Below are positions 8,235 through 19,155 of a DNA stretch of 41,885 bases, in pieces. The translations under genes were made by a program, and so were the position numbers. Origin of the DNA: Solobacterium sp. Lineage in GTDB: Bacteria; Bacillota_I; Bacilli_A; Erysipelotrichales; Erysipelotrichaceae. A model generated the notes under the pieces. It worked only from the letters and a program-made list of their open reading frames with translations. It did no database searches and had not been told where the DNA came from. Every line of letters starts with the position of its first letter. The first letter of the stretch is position 1. Location of the stretch: contig JAFYGX010000238.1 in assembly GCA_017543025.1 (NCBI GenBank), positions 1 to 41,885 of the forward strand, written 5' to 3'.

Positions 8235-9086
8235 ATGAACAGCAATGTACTGAATACCGATCTGACCGGAAAGGTCGCAGTTGTAACAGGAGCAGGAGGA
8301 GTTCTCTGCTCTGAATTCGCAAAGGTTCTGGCAAGAGCAGGCGCAAAGGTAGCGCTGCTGGACCTGAACTATGACGCCGCAAATGCGTTTGCGGAAGAGA
8401 TTGTGAAAGAAGGCGGATGTGCAAAGGCATATGCGTGCAATGTTCTGGACAAGGATATCTGCTTCGCAGTCGCAGAACAGGTCAAAGCAGACCTTGGTCC
8501 ATGCGATATTCTTCTGAATGGCGCCGGCGGAAACAATCCGCGTGCGACCACAGACAAGGAATACTACGAGGATGGCGATATCGAAGCCGATACCAAGAGT
8601 TTCTTTGATCTCGATAAGTCCGGCGTGGAATTTGTCTTCAATCTTAACTTCATCGGCACCCTGATTCCGACCCAGGCATTTGCGCAGCAGATGGTTGGCC
8701 GCAAGGGATGCAATATTCTCAATATCTCGTCCATGAACGCATATACGCCGCTGACCAAGATTCCGGCATACTCCGGTGCCAAAGCCGCAATATCCAACTT
8801 TACACAGTGGCTTGCGGTTCACTTCTCCCATGCGGGAATCCGTGTCAACGCAATTGCGCCTGGGTTCTTCTCCACGAAGCAGAATGCGGCGCTTCTGTTC
8901 AATGAAGACGGCACGCCGACAGCCCGGACAGGCAAGATTCTTGCGGCAACACCGATGGGACGGTTCGGTGAGAGTGCAGAGCTTTCCGGCGCGGTGCTGT
9001 TCCTGCTGAACAACGACGCTGCTTCCTTCATTACCGGCGTTACGCTGCCGATTGACGGCGGTTTCTCCGCGTACTCCGGCGTCTGA
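8235..9086 (+). CDS. uxuB: SDR-family fructuronate reductase (D-mannonate oxidoreductase)
   Basis: A 283-residue short-chain dehydrogenase. The cofactor loop is TGAGGVLC, NGAGG follows strand 4, and the catalytic Ser (NISSMNAY) and YSGAK motifs are present, with a C-terminal GVTLPIDGGF. In Firmicutes the enzyme that interconverts D-fructuronate and D-mannonate is an SDR of this type (the YjmF kind) and it commonly sits next to uxuA. Here the start is 6 bp after the uxuA stop. The substrate is therefore inferred from family and context. A 2-deoxygluconate or gluconate dehydrogenase role is the alternative. A strong terminator follows at 9145. Confidence 0.85.
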   Translation: MNSNVLNTDLTGKVAVVTGAGGVLCSEFAKVLARAGAKVALLDLNYDAANAFAEEIVKEGGCAKAYACNVLDKDICFAVAEQVKADLGPCDILLNGAGGNNPRATTDKEYYEDGDIEADTKSFFDLDKSGVEFVFNLNFIGTLIPTQAFAQQMVGRKGCNILNISSMNAYTPLTKIPAYSGAKAAISNFTQWLAVHFSHAGIRVNAIAPGFFSTKQNAALLFNEDGTPTARTGKILAATPMGRFGESAELSGAVLFLLNNDAASFITGVTLPIDGGFSAYSGV

Positions 9087-9144
9087 TCAGCTGAACCATA
9101 CGTGTTTCAGATTCGATGACAATCCATCTGTAAGGAAAATGAAC

Positions 9145-9191
9145 AACCTGTCATTTCTGCGGACGCAGCATTGCGGAAAGACAGGTTTTTG
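9145..9191 (+). terminator. Intrinsic terminator after uxuAB
   Basis: AACCTGTC (9145-9152) pairs with GACAGGTT (9180-9187). Inside it TTTCTGC pairs with GCGGAAA after a one-base bulge. The 15-bp stem is followed by TTT. It lies between convergent genes. Confidence 0.85.
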
Positions 9192-9274
9192 TTATGGCAG
9201 AAACAGGCAAAGCAGCGTGCGGAACGAAGGGAAAAGCCGGAAGAGGGCTTTGAAGTTCTGATCGGAGCCGTTTA

Positions 9275-10519
9275 TCAATGATCAGAGGATTTCTTCTGTT
9301 CCTTTCCACCGGTCGAATTGCGGTATTGCACCGGGGTCAGGCCGAAGTGCTTCCGGAAACATCTGGAAAAATAGTTCGGATCAAGAAATCCGACCTCTTC
9401 ACTGATCTGAGAAATCGTGAAATTGGAGTGATGGAGAAGGTCAGACGCGATCTTCAGTCTGTATTTTACAAGGTATTCATTCGGGGTCATCAGCGTTTCC
9501 TTTTTGAATAACCTGATAAAGTACGCGGTGCTGAGGCCGAGATGGGAAGCCATGTCCTCAATATTCAGCGGAGAATGGTAATGGCGTTCAATCTGATAGA
9601 TTGCGCTGTATACCGGCAGGCTGTAGCGGCCGGAACGGAACCTTCGGATGGCTTCACAGGCTGCGCGGATCAGCCGCTCATTTTCGCCGGCAATTTCCTC
9701 ACGGTTTCTGCACTGCAGAATATTGTGAGAACTTTCGCCGGTGATCTGGTCAATCAATACGGGCGGAAGCCCGGCATTCATCATCGGGATCCGTACGGTC
9801 GTCCGCACAATGGCAGCGCTGAGTGCGCCGGCGTTCGTATCGGATCCGATCCTTGTCATAAACCGGACATTATTGTGAAGATACCGGTATTTTTTGATTG
9901 CTTCGGCGGCATCTCCGGTTGTGATGTATTCCATCATTTCTGATTCTGCGCGGTATCGTTCCGTGACCAGCGTTTCATAATTCTGGCGTGTGTACTGCCA
10001 TTCTTCCGGCCGCCGGGGCAATTCATCCTGAATGTGTTCCGCTACGGTTGCCGGATGATCCGGGCTTGTATATTTCAGAAGCACATGACAGTGACGGATA
10101 ATCGTTTCATCACTGCTGCTGGGATATCTGCTGCGATAAGCGAGAAAGTCTTTGACCGGAAGATTGCGTATGGAATAGCGGTTCTTGAGCAGTTCGACAG
10201 CCGGAGCTGTAATTTCCTCCGCGCAGTAAGGGCCGATTACAACCATCTCTTCACCGGCGATCAGAAATGCCATATGCATGCGCAGTGCATCCCGGTAGAC
10301 GACGATATTCTCTCCATTCAATCGCTCGAGCAGCCGCTGCATTCCATCCGGAGTCAGATTCTTCTGTACGGAATGAAAGTGATTGGAATCACAGAATTGC
10401 CGGATTGTTTCGGGCGAATTCAGGATTACAACCGAGATGCTGGTAAGATCGTTTAGAAACGAACAGGCTTCGTGCAGTTCCATGGGTTCTGAAAGTCCTT
10501 TCATTGGCTTAACTATCAC
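9275..10519 (-). CDS. AraC-family regulator, probably of the PTS/glucuronidase operon
   Basis: A protein of about 414 residues with a long N-terminal sensory region (residues 1-300, no recognised cupin) and a C-terminal double helix-turn-helix. The first HTH is NIEDMASHLGLSTAYFIRLFK and the second runs through FTISQISEEVGFLDPNYFSRCF, followed by FRKHFGLTPVQYR. The start is uncertain: GTG 10519 has no clear Shine-Dalgarno site, ATG 10504 has none either, and ATG 10483 has AAAGGA 12 bases upstream. It is divergent from the EIIBC gene, so it likely controls that operon. The two AraC regulators of this region differ in size and sensor domain, suggesting separate signals for uxuAB and the PTS operon. 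Confidence 0.88.
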   Translation of the reverse strand: MIVKPMKGLSEPMELHEACSFLNDLTSISVVILNSPETIRQFCDSNHFHSVQKNLTPDGMQRLLERLNGENIVVYRDALRMHMAFLIAGEEMVVIGPYCAEEITAPAVELLKNRYSIRNLPVKDFLAYRSRYPSSSDETIIRHCHVLLKYTSPDHPATVAEHIQDELPRRPEEWQYTRQNYETLVTERYRAESEMMEYITTGDAAEAIKKYRYLHNNVRFMTRIGSDTNAGALSAAIVRTTVRIPMMNAGLPPVLIDQITGESSHNILQCRNREEIAGENERLIRAACEAIRRFRSGRYSLPVYSAIYQIERHYHSPLNIEDMASHLGLSTAYFIRLFKKETLMTPNEYLVKYRLKIASDLLHHSNFTISQISEEVGFLDPNYFSRCFRKHFGLTPVQYRNSTGGKEQKKSSDH

Positions 10520-10532
10520 ATTACAGCGTGAT
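10515..10532. promoter_or_regulatory. Inverted repeat at the AraC gene start
   Basis: ATCAC (10515-10519) and GTGAT (10528-10532) are separated by 8 bases. The repeat overlaps the possible GTG start of the AraC gene in the divergent spacer. It could be an autoregulatory site. Confidence 0.3.
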
Positions 10533-10561
10533 TGGGCAGAAAGTCAAAATAATCCTGATCT

Positions 10562-10575
10562 GAACAATTCTGTTC
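10562..10575. promoter_or_regulatory. Inverted repeat upstream of the PTS operon
   Basis: GAACA (10562-10566) and TGTTC (10571-10575) flank 4 bases. The repeat lies just upstream of a weak -35-like TTGCAG (10579-10584). This is a candidate operator for the divergent AraC protein or another regulator. Confidence 0.3.
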
Positions 10576-10690
10576 TATTTGCAGAAGGCGGGGACTTGCT
10601 ATTGTATCAGTGTGCTGAGGGACATGATCCTGACGGCAGGGCCCGCCGTAGATGCACACCGAAATCGTTAGACAAAGAGGAGAAAAAAAC

Positions 10691-12073
10691 ATGGCAAAGG
10701 ATTACAACGCATTGGCAAAAGGCGTTATTGATCACATCGGCGGTGAAGAGAATGTTCAGTCTCTCACTCATTGTGTTACCCGGCTTCGCTTCCGTCTGAA
10801 AGACGAATCCAGAGTAGATGAAAGCGGCCTTGCAAAAGTTCCGGGCGTTCTGAAGGTTCTGAAGGCCAGCGGGCAGTTCCAGGTTGTGATCGGACAGGAT
10901 GTAACAGAAGCGTACGATGCAATACTGGCAAACTATAAGATCGAAGCAGGCGGAGAAGTTGAAGCGGATCCGGCTGAAACAAAAGCAGATAAGGGCGGGA
11001 AGAAATTTGACTTCGCCGGTCTGCTCGCGGATACCGTATCCGGCATCTTCATGCCGTTCATGGGTGCCTTCATGGGCGCCGGACTTCTGAAAGGTGTTCT
11101 GGTACTTCTGACAACCTTCAGTCTGCTTGATAAAGCAAGTTCCACTTATACCATTCTCTATGCAGCAGCAGACGGCGTCTTCTACTTCCTGCCGATGTTC
11201 CTGGCATACTGCGCAGGAAAGAAATTCGGCGGCAGCCCGTTCCTGACAATGGCGCTTGCGGCAGCGATGCTCTACCCGGATTTCGCCGCATTGAAGAATT
11301 CGGAAACAGCAGTAACATTCCTTGGCATTCCTGTCACGATGATCAGCTATTCCAGCACAGTTCTTCCGATCATTGTAGCGGCGTTTGTTCAGGCAAAGAT
11401 TGAAAAGTTCCTGAATCGTTCGCTGCCGAAGACAGTCCGTTCGATCTTCACACCGCTCATCATCATGGTTGTAGTATTCCCGCTGATCGTTCTGGTTGTT
11501 GGTCCGGTTACGGATGTTGTCGGACGCGTACTTGCCAATATCATCAAATCTGCGCTTGATTTCGCACCTGCAGTCGGCGGCTTCCTGATGGCAGCACTCT
11601 GGCCGATCATGATCATCTTCGGTGTTCACTGGGGTATGGTTCCGATCGTTATGAACAACCACGCTGTTCTTGGCTATGACTATATTCTCCCGCTTACCGT
11701 AGGTACAAACTTCGGTATCGCAGCTGCCGTATTCGCAATCTCTCTGAAATCCAAACGTACGGAAACAAAGGAAATGGCCGGTACAGCTGCAGTCTCCGCA
11801 TTTGTCGGCGGTGTTACGGAGCCTGCGATCTATGGTATTCTCATGAAGTGCAAGACCGTGTTCGCGGCAGTATGTCTGGCAAATGGTATCGGCGGTGCGA
11901 TCTGCGGCGTTATGCATGTCACACGTGATGTTATGATTACAGTTAACGGACTCACACTTCCGGCAATCGCTGCGGTGTATGGTCCTTGGGGTATCGTTGC
12001 GATCGTGATTTCCATGATTGCCGGTTTCGCAGCAGGATACATTCTGTTCAAAGATGAAATGATGGATGCTTAA
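10691..12073 (+). CDS. PTS EIIBC transporter, beta-glucoside type
   Basis: A 460-residue membrane permease of the glucose/beta-glucoside PTS superfamily. The EIIB domain comes first (residues 1-80) with the phosphorylated Cys C28 in LTHCVTRLRFRLKD. An acidic linker follows, then the EIIC domain with about ten membrane segments and the family phrases GIFMPFMGAFMGAGLLKG, FGVHWGMVP and FVGGVTEPAIYG. There is no fused EIIA; the EIIA is encoded separately at the end of the operon. ATG 10691 follows AGAGGAG at 10676-10682. It imports and phosphorylates a beta-linked sugar; the glucuronidase and GH1 enzyme behind it point to a beta-glucoside, aldobiuronic acid or similar substrate. Confidence 0.93.
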   Translation: MAKDYNALAKGVIDHIGGEENVQSLTHCVTRLRFRLKDESRVDESGLAKVPGVLKVLKASGQFQVVIGQDVTEAYDAILANYKIEAGGEVEADPAETKADKGGKKFDFAGLLADTVSGIFMPFMGAFMGAGLLKGVLVLLTTFSLLDKASSTYTILYAAADGVFYFLPMFLAYCAGKKFGGSPFLTMALAAAMLYPDFAALKNSETAVTFLGIPVTMISYSSTVLPIIVAAFVQAKIEKFLNRSLPKTVRSIFTPLIIMVVVFPLIVLVVGPVTDVVGRVLANIIKSALDFAPAVGGFLMAALWPIMIIFGVHWGMVPIVMNNHAVLGYDYILPLTVGTNFGIAAAVFAISLKSKRTETKEMAGTAAVSAFVGGVTEPAIYGILMKCKTVFAAVCLANGIGGAICGVMHVTRDVMITVNGLTLPAIAAVYGPWGIVAIVISMIAGFAAGYILFKDEMMDA

Positions 12074-12093
12074 GAAATAAGGAGGGTAACCGC

Positions 12094-13893
12094 ATGCTGA
12101 ACTATTCAGAACTATATCCGGAAACAAATCGGAAACGGACTGCGTTTCAGCTTGATGGCATGTGGAGATTCCAGTTTGATTCTTCCTCTGAAGGTAAGGA
12201 AAACGGGTGGGCAGAACATCTGCCTTCCCCGGTTTCCATGCCGGTTCCTTCAAGCTTTGCGGATCTGTTTACCGATCATCTCTCACGTGATTACTGCGGA
12301 GATTTCTGGTATGAATACGATTTCTTTGTGCCGGAATTCACGGCAGATCAGAGAGTGATACTTCGTTTTGGCAGCATTACCCACAGAGGAACCGTATTTG
12401 TAAACGGGACAGAAATCACTTCTCATGAGGGCGGGTTCCTTCCGGTTATTGCTGATATCACAGAAGCAGCCAGAGGGGGAACTCTGAACCATGTGGCGAT
12501 TCTTGCGAATAACGAACTGTCCGAGACTTCCCTTCCCTGCGGAGCAGTGAAAGTGATGAAGGACGGACGCAGGCTTGCCAAACCATATTTTGATTTCTTC
12601 AACTACGCCGGTATTCAGCGCAGTGTCTGGCTGATCCTTCAGCCTGCGCAGAGCATCAGGGATTTTGATACGGCGTATGAGATTCACGGAACTGATGCGG
12701 AAGTGCACTATTCAATCACACGGGACGGAAACAGCACCGTCAGAGTGGAACTGGAAGATGAAGATCATCAGATTGTCGCTTCTGCAGAAGGCGTTTCCGG
12801 AACGCTTCCTGTTTCGAATGCGCATCTCTGGAATGTGCGGGACGCCTATCTCTACACCCTGCATATCACAGCCTGGGATGGCGATGTGCTTGTGGATGAA
12901 TACCATTCCAGAATCGGTATCCGTACCATTGCGATCAAGGGAACGCGCATTCTTGTCAACGGAAAAGAAGTGTATCTCAAAGGATTCGGGAAACATGAAG
13001 ACTTTGAAATCATCGGAAGAGGTCTGTCCCTTCCGCTGATCAAGCGTGATTTCGAATGCATGAAGTGGACGGACGCAAACTGCTTCCGGACAAGTCATTA
13101 TCCTTATGCGGAAGAGTGGTATCAGTTTGCGGATGAAGAAGGGTTCCTGATTATTGATGAGATTGCGGCTGTCGGAATGATGCGTTCGACCCATAACTTC
13201 GTTGCGGCGGGTACGGGTAAATATACTTCATTCTTTGAAGCGCCAACCGTTCCGCAGCTTCTGAACAACCATAAACAGCAGGTCGAAGAACTGATCTGCC
13301 GGGATAAGAATCATCCTTCTGTCTTTGCATTCTCGCTGTTCAATGAACCGGAGACAATCAGTAAAGAAGCTGGGGAGTATTTCAGGGAAGTGTTTGCGGC
13401 AGCCCGTGCGCTGGATCCGCAGAATCGTCCGCTGACCGGTGCGTTTGAAAAGAACTCCAAACCGGAGCTCTGCCAGGTTTATCCTATATGCGATTTCATC
13501 TGTCTGAATCGTTATTACGGCTGGTATATCAGCGGCGGTCCGGAAATCGACGAGGCTGAAGAACTGTTCCGCGATGAAATGAATCGCTGGGAAGCGAAGC
13601 ACCTGAATGTGCCGTTTGTATTTACGGAATTCGGGACTGATACCCTGGGTTCAGAACATAAGCTTCCAAGCGTCATGTGGACACAGGAATATCAGAATGA
13701 ATACTATGAAATGAATTTCCGGGTATTCGACAGTTATGAGTTTGTTCAGGGGGAACTGACCTGGAACTTTGCGGATTTTCAGACATCAGAGGGCATTTTC
13801 CGCGTCAACGGAAATAAAAAAGGTGTATTTACACGGACACGCCAGCCTAAGGAATCTGCGTTTATTCTGAAAAAGCGGTGGGAGACAAAATAG
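12094..13893 (+). CDS. uidA: Beta-glucuronidase, GH2
   Basis: A 599-residue cytosolic glycoside hydrolase of family 2: sugar-binding jelly-roll (1-180), immunoglobulin-like domain (180-275) and TIM barrel (275-599). The acid/base is E418 in FNEPE and the nucleophile E512 in FTEFGTDT. The NxK motif that reads the glucuronate carboxylate is present (N574, K576 in RVNGNKKGVFTR), which separates it from beta-galactosidases. It releases D-glucuronate from beta-glucuronides. The segment between AAVG and RDKNHPS is 41 residues, the same length as in the E. coli enzyme, consistent with a Loop-1 type. It sits 20 bp after EIIBC, with AGGAGG upstream. Free glucuronate would feed the uxuAB pathway once isomerised. 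Confidence 0.95.
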   Translation: MLNYSELYPETNRKRTAFQLDGMWRFQFDSSSEGKENGWAEHLPSPVSMPVPSSFADLFTDHLSRDYCGDFWYEYDFFVPEFTADQRVILRFGSITHRGTVFVNGTEITSHEGGFLPVIADITEAARGGTLNHVAILANNELSETSLPCGAVKVMKDGRRLAKPYFDFFNYAGIQRSVWLILQPAQSIRDFDTAYEIHGTDAEVHYSITRDGNSTVRVELEDEDHQIVASAEGVSGTLPVSNAHLWNVRDAYLYTLHITAWDGDVLVDEYHSRIGIRTIAIKGTRILVNGKEVYLKGFGKHEDFEIIGRGLSLPLIKRDFECMKWTDANCFRTSHYPYAEEWYQFADEEGFLIIDEIAAVGMMRSTHNFVAAGTGKYTSFFEAPTVPQLLNNHKQQVEELICRDKNHPSVFAFSLFNEPETISKEAGEYFREVFAAARALDPQNRPLTGAFEKNSKPELCQVYPICDFICLNRYYGWYISGGPEIDEAEELFRDEMNRWEAKHLNVPFVFTEFGTDTLGSEHKLPSVMWTQEYQNEYYEMNFRVFDSYEFVQGELTWNFADFQTSEGIFRVNGNKKGVFTRTRQPKESAFILKKRWETK

Positions 13894-13907
13894 GTTCTGA
13901 TCATTGA

Positions 13908-15356
<1,449 letters not shown>

Positions 15357-15368
15357 GAGGTATCGTAT

Positions 15369-15884
15369 ATGGGATTATTTGATAAGTTATTCAAAAAGGA
15401 AGCAGAACTCAGTCTTCCGGCAGTCGAAGTCAGTGATGAAGCAATTGTGGCAGTCGCAGACGGCGAGATGATCGATGTGACAACGGTACCCGATCCGGTG
15501 TTTGCGGAGAAGATGATGGGTGACAGCACAGCATTCCGGTTTGACGGAGAGAAGGTCGTGCTGTGTGCCCCGGCTAACGGAACGCTTTCAGTCCTGTTTC
15601 CGACCGGTCATGCGTTTGGCGTAACCAGAAGCGATGGAGTGGAACTGCTGGTACATTGCGGTGTCAACACGGTGGAAGCCGGGGGAGACGGCTTCCGCCT
15701 GCTGAATAAAAAGCAGGGTGACACTGTAAAAGCAGGTGATCCGATTGTGGAAGCGAACCTGAAAAAGCTGTCTGCCAAATATGACATGAGCACGATGTTA
15801 ATCATCACGAATCCGAACGGAAAGGAATTCCATTTCCTGGATCCGCAGCCGGTAACACGCGGTCAGAGCGTGATCACGAAATAG
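15369..15884 (+). CDS. PTS EIIA component, glucose family
   Basis: A 171-residue soluble EIIA of the Crr-like fold. Landmarks are DPVFAEKMMGDSTAF, CAPANGTL, PTGHAFGV (H81) and ELLVHCGVNTVEAGG, with H96 as the phosphorylated histidine. It passes phosphate from HPr to the EIIB domain of the EIIBC protein encoded three genes upstream. The order EIIBC-GH2-GH1-EIIA makes a self-contained uptake and hydrolysis operon. It starts 12 bp after the GH1 stop and is followed by a strong terminator. Confidence 0.93.
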   Translation: MGLFDKLFKKEAELSLPAVEVSDEAIVAVADGEMIDVTTVPDPVFAEKMMGDSTAFRFDGEKVVLCAPANGTLSVLFPTGHAFGVTRSDGVELLVHCGVNTVEAGGDGFRLLNKKQGDTVKAGDPIVEANLKKLSAKYDMSTMLIITNPNGKEFHFLDPQPVTRGQSVITK

Positions 15885-15890
15885 TATTAA

Positions 15891-15923
15891 GCCCCTGCAG
15901 ATTAATCTGGCAGGGGTTTCTTT
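15891..15923 (+). terminator. Intrinsic terminator of the PTS operon
   Basis: CCCCTGC (15892-15898) pairs with GCAGGGG (15910-15916), extended inside by AGAT/ATCT, and is followed by TTTCTTT. Confidence 0.9.
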
Positions 15924-16199
15924 ATGCCCGGACATAGACTGTGTTCAGAGAAGGTTATGCACTTTCTGCTGTTACGAAACTGCCGAGAGACGGACGGGAC
16001 AGAATGATCTGTCACAAAAATGACAAAAACCGGATATCTTCGGTAAAATATTTTTTGACTTTCCACGTCCTGCTCAGCGCAGGATACTTGTGCGTGCAGG
16101 TTTTTCTTCTGAACGGGGCGAAGGCTGTACACGATCCGGGGAGGTATCCGGATGCTGCACAGGGGATGGACTGCAGAAGCGTGAAAGGATTGACGAAGA

Positions 16200-19100
16200 A
16201 TGAAAATGAAGAAAAACAACACGACCCCGGCTCCCGGAACAGAGGGATCCAAACGGGGCGTCAGACGGGAAAAAACAGTCTCCTCGCTCTATGCCTTACT
16301 GCTGATTCTGACGCTTCTGGTGACCATGGGCTACTGCACCTTCAAGCAGTTTAAAGTGGAGCGCGATGATGCTTATGCATCCCTGCACAACTCCATGTAC
16401 TCTCTGCGCAGCCTGATCAGCTTCGAGGGCACGCTGCAGGACTCCTTTGCGAACCTCAGAGACTCGGAAACCCTCATGTATGCAGAACTAGCAGTGCCGT
16501 TTTTTGACTATCTCGGTGTGTCCACGGAGACCCTCAACTCCTGCAAATACAATTGGGAGGCAAGCGACCTCTACTTTTTTCCCGATGAAGGCAGCGTCGT
16601 CACAACCGATAACGCAGTTCCGTTTTCTCTGGACAAAAGCCAGACCCGCATGCTCAAAACGGTCGGAATGCTGATTCAGGACGAATGGGTCTACAATGCG
16701 GTCCGGCTGAAGGACGGGTGGCTGTTCATCCGGTGGCTGCAGTATGACAATATCTACAATGTGGACTTTGAACGCATTGCGGAAGCTGTTCCAAGCGCGC
16801 TCTGCATTGTTGAAAACACTACAGGTGAAGTGCTGATCTCGTCTTCTCAGGTGCCGTACAATTTTCTGGATGAAAGCCGGATCGTCTATGACGAAGAGCG
16901 CAACAGCAGCGCGACAGATGGCATTCAGGCGGGCTTTCTCAGGGGAGACGGGCTGTTCTCCGGCGTCTTCTTTGAAAAGAGCCGGCTTCTGGACCGTTAC
17001 TCGGTATACGTATATGTACCTTTCTCGACGGTTTTCAATGACACGCTGGATAAAACAATGGCAGTACATGCGCTGCTCATCGTTATCTTTCTCTATGTCT
17101 GGATCTGTTCCCGGAATATCCGGAAAAAAGGAGGCGAGCTGCAGGATCAGAAAAACTGCCTGCCGCTTGGAAAGAAACACTGCCTGAACCTTCCCGTGAT
17201 GCGGCAGCTTCCGCCGCTGCTGCTCTCAGGCCTGGCTGCCTCACTGATCTTCACCTCCTATCTTCCGCTGCTGACGAACTATATCAACCATAATGTCAGG
17301 ATGGAAAAAAAGCTTGATTCCTTTGTCAAAGAACTGGAGCTCAATGATGAGGAATGGGCCAAGATGGAGTCTATCTATAAGCAGGTTCTGCTTGGCCACA
17401 TGTACATGATCGACATGTTCGCTGATTTCATGGGGGAGGACTTCACGCAGGAGGTCCTTATGGACCTGGCACAGCGCATGAACCTGAGCACTGTGACGAT
17501 TTATAACGCAGACGGCGTCTCCACCATGTCAACGGACATGTATGTCGGCTATAAGATCAGTGAGAATCCGGAGGATGAAGAGTATGCTCTCTGGAATCTA
17601 TTGAAGAATGCGGACACTGACATGATGAAGGAACTGCCGGACAAGAGCGGTTTTTACGCGGCTTCACGGCGCTTTTTCAGAATTCCTGGCCTGATTTACG
17701 TCACTTTGCCGGATAACAGCCTTGTGGCAATGAAAGAGCAGACAGACATCAGGACCGCGCTTCTCAGGATCAATCCCGAGACCTATGCAAAAATGCATAC
17801 CTATGCCGGGGAACCCGATACGCTTCTGTGGGCCACCGCTGCTTCCTCGAGCACACGGGCCATCGCAAACACACTGCCGCAGACCGTGCTGATGAACCGT
17901 TACTGCGGCACACAGACCGTCAACGGTTATACTTACTACCTCAATACCATGACGGATGACAACCACGTCCTCATCAGTGCCGAACAGCTTGATTTCTTTA
18001 CGGCACCGATCAAGCGGGATCTGGGCGTGATCATCCCGGAAATCCTTCTCTGCTCACTGCTTATTTACTGCGGAACCTGCATATATCGCTGCGACGGCAC
18101 GATGGAAGAAGCGGAACCGGAAAAGAAGGGTCTTATGCGGATGCTCTTCCAGGAAGGGGGAAACTCCTCCTCCATGGAACAGGAGCTTCGCATGGACATA
18201 AGAAAATACTGTTCCGATCTGGTGTGGCTGCTATGCACGCTTCTGGTCTTCTTTTACTTCGCTGATATTCTCTTTTCTCCGCATCCGATGGCGGATTATC
18301 TGTTCATGCATCAGTGGCAGCGGGAGCCCAGCATTTTCTCGATGACGACCATTCTTCTGAGCGTCGTATTCCTGTCTGTCGGCATGAGAATCCTGAAGAT
18401 GACCATGAAGACGCTGTCAGCCAGAATGGATTCCCGTGCAGAGACTTTCGGGGATCTCATCATCAGTATTGTTCAGTTTATCCTGACGGTCGTAGTAGCG
18501 ATTTATTCGCTGCATGAACTGGGTGTGAATACGAACGTGATCCTCACTTCTGCCGGTGTCGTTTCACTGATCATAGGTTATGGATCGCAGAGCATCGTCA
18601 GCGATCTTGTCAGCGGCATCTTTCTCATTATGGAAGACCAGGTGCGCATCGGGGAGTTCATCGAAATCGACGGCTTTATGGGAAAGGTGGAACATATCGG
18701 GCTGCGTACGACGCGTGCTCTGTATGAAAACCGCACGAAGGTCATCAGTAACTCCAACATGGTCGGGTTCTATAACCTGAGCCGTAATGCCACGCCGGCT
18801 GCCTGGACCATCGGTCTGCCCAAGGAAACGGATGTCGAGCTGGTCAAATCTCTGATCGAGAAGAATACCGGGCGATTCCCGGAGGCAATGGGCGGCAGGA
18901 AGATTTCCGGCCCCATCTACAAAGGCATGGTTAAGGTGGAGGGCAGCAGCCTGACAGGCGAACAGTATGTCCTGCTGTACAACACCTTATGCGAGATAAA
19001 GGACTGGGAAGATGTCCGGGCGATCTCACTGGAAGTTGCCTATAAGATTCTCGCGGAAAACGGCATTCAGCCGATCAGCGGGGAACTGAAGCCCATATAA
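16200..19100 (+). CDS. Large MscS-type mechanosensitive channel with two extracytoplasmic domains
   Basis: A 966-residue membrane protein. Predicted membrane segments lie near residues 28-48, 285-303, 335-357, 606-628, 672-692, 711-732 and 752-773, with the pore helix at 778-810. Two large loops (about 50-284 and 358-605) would be extracytoplasmic. The C-terminal part is a standard MscS core: TSAGVVSLIIGYGSQSIVSD in the pore helix, then the beta domain with IGEFIEIDGFMGKVEHIGLR and VISNSNMVGFYN. It probably gates on membrane tension, with the loops perhaps sensing ligands or cell-wall state (inference). It starts at ATG 16200 behind AAAGGA. A lipoprotein gene follows at 19156 and is likely co-transcribed. 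Confidence 0.88.
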   Translation: MKMKKNNTTPAPGTEGSKRGVRREKTVSSLYALLLILTLLVTMGYCTFKQFKVERDDAYASLHNSMYSLRSLISFEGTLQDSFANLRDSETLMYAELAVPFFDYLGVSTETLNSCKYNWEASDLYFFPDEGSVVTTDNAVPFSLDKSQTRMLKTVGMLIQDEWVYNAVRLKDGWLFIRWLQYDNIYNVDFERIAEAVPSALCIVENTTGEVLISSSQVPYNFLDESRIVYDEERNSSATDGIQAGFLRGDGLFSGVFFEKSRLLDRYSVYVYVPFSTVFNDTLDKTMAVHALLIVIFLYVWICSRNIRKKGGELQDQKNCLPLGKKHCLNLPVMRQLPPLLLSGLAASLIFTSYLPLLTNYINHNVRMEKKLDSFVKELELNDEEWAKMESIYKQVLLGHMYMIDMFADFMGEDFTQEVLMDLAQRMNLSTVTIYNADGVSTMSTDMYVGYKISENPEDEEYALWNLLKNADTDMMKELPDKSGFYAASRRFFRIPGLIYVTLPDNSLVAMKEQTDIRTALLRINPETYAKMHTYAGEPDTLLWATAASSSTRAIANTLPQTVLMNRYCGTQTVNGYTYYLNTMTDDNHVLISAEQLDFFTAPIKRDLGVIIPEILLCSLLIYCGTCIYRCDGTMEEAEPEKKGLMRMLFQEGGNSSSMEQELRMDIRKYCSDLVWLLCTLLVFFYFADILFSPHPMADYLFMHQWQREPSIFSMTTILLSVVFLSVGMRILKMTMKTLSARMDSRAETFGDLIISIVQFILTVVVAIYSLHELGVNTNVILTSAGVVSLIIGYGSQSIVSDLVSGIFLIMEDQVRIGEFIEIDGFMGKVEHIGLRTTRALYENRTKVISNSNMVGFYNLSRNATPAAWTIGLPKETDVELVKSLIEKNTGRFPEAMGGRKISGPIYKGMVKVEGSSLTGEQYVLLYNTLCEIKDWEDVRAISLEVAYKILAENGIQPISGELKPI

Positions 19101-19155
19101 TGGCGTTCCCTGCTGCGGGAACGTGATTTTGGACGCACAGAAAAGGATGAGAACA

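Noticed and set aside
7038..8831. Long open frame on the minus strand (about 597 codons)
   Set aside because: It lies antisense to uxuA and uxuB, is rich in Cys and His, has no recognisable domain, and arises from the codon bias of the real genes.
10562..10575. GAACA-N4-TGTTC as a LexA (SOS) box
   Set aside because: The half-site spacing does not match the Firmicutes LexA box (GAAC-N4-GTTC), and the gene behind it is a sugar transporter.
10607..12253. Long open frame on the minus strand (about 548 codons)
   Set aside because: It is the antisense shadow of the EIIBC gene, with a low-complexity Cys/Arg/His-rich translation and no ribosome site.
16055..16105. TTGACT and competing CCTGC/GCAGG hairpins before the channel gene as promoter and attenuator
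   Set aside because: No -10 box at correct spacing, and the hairpins are only 5-6 bp; evidence is too weak to list.
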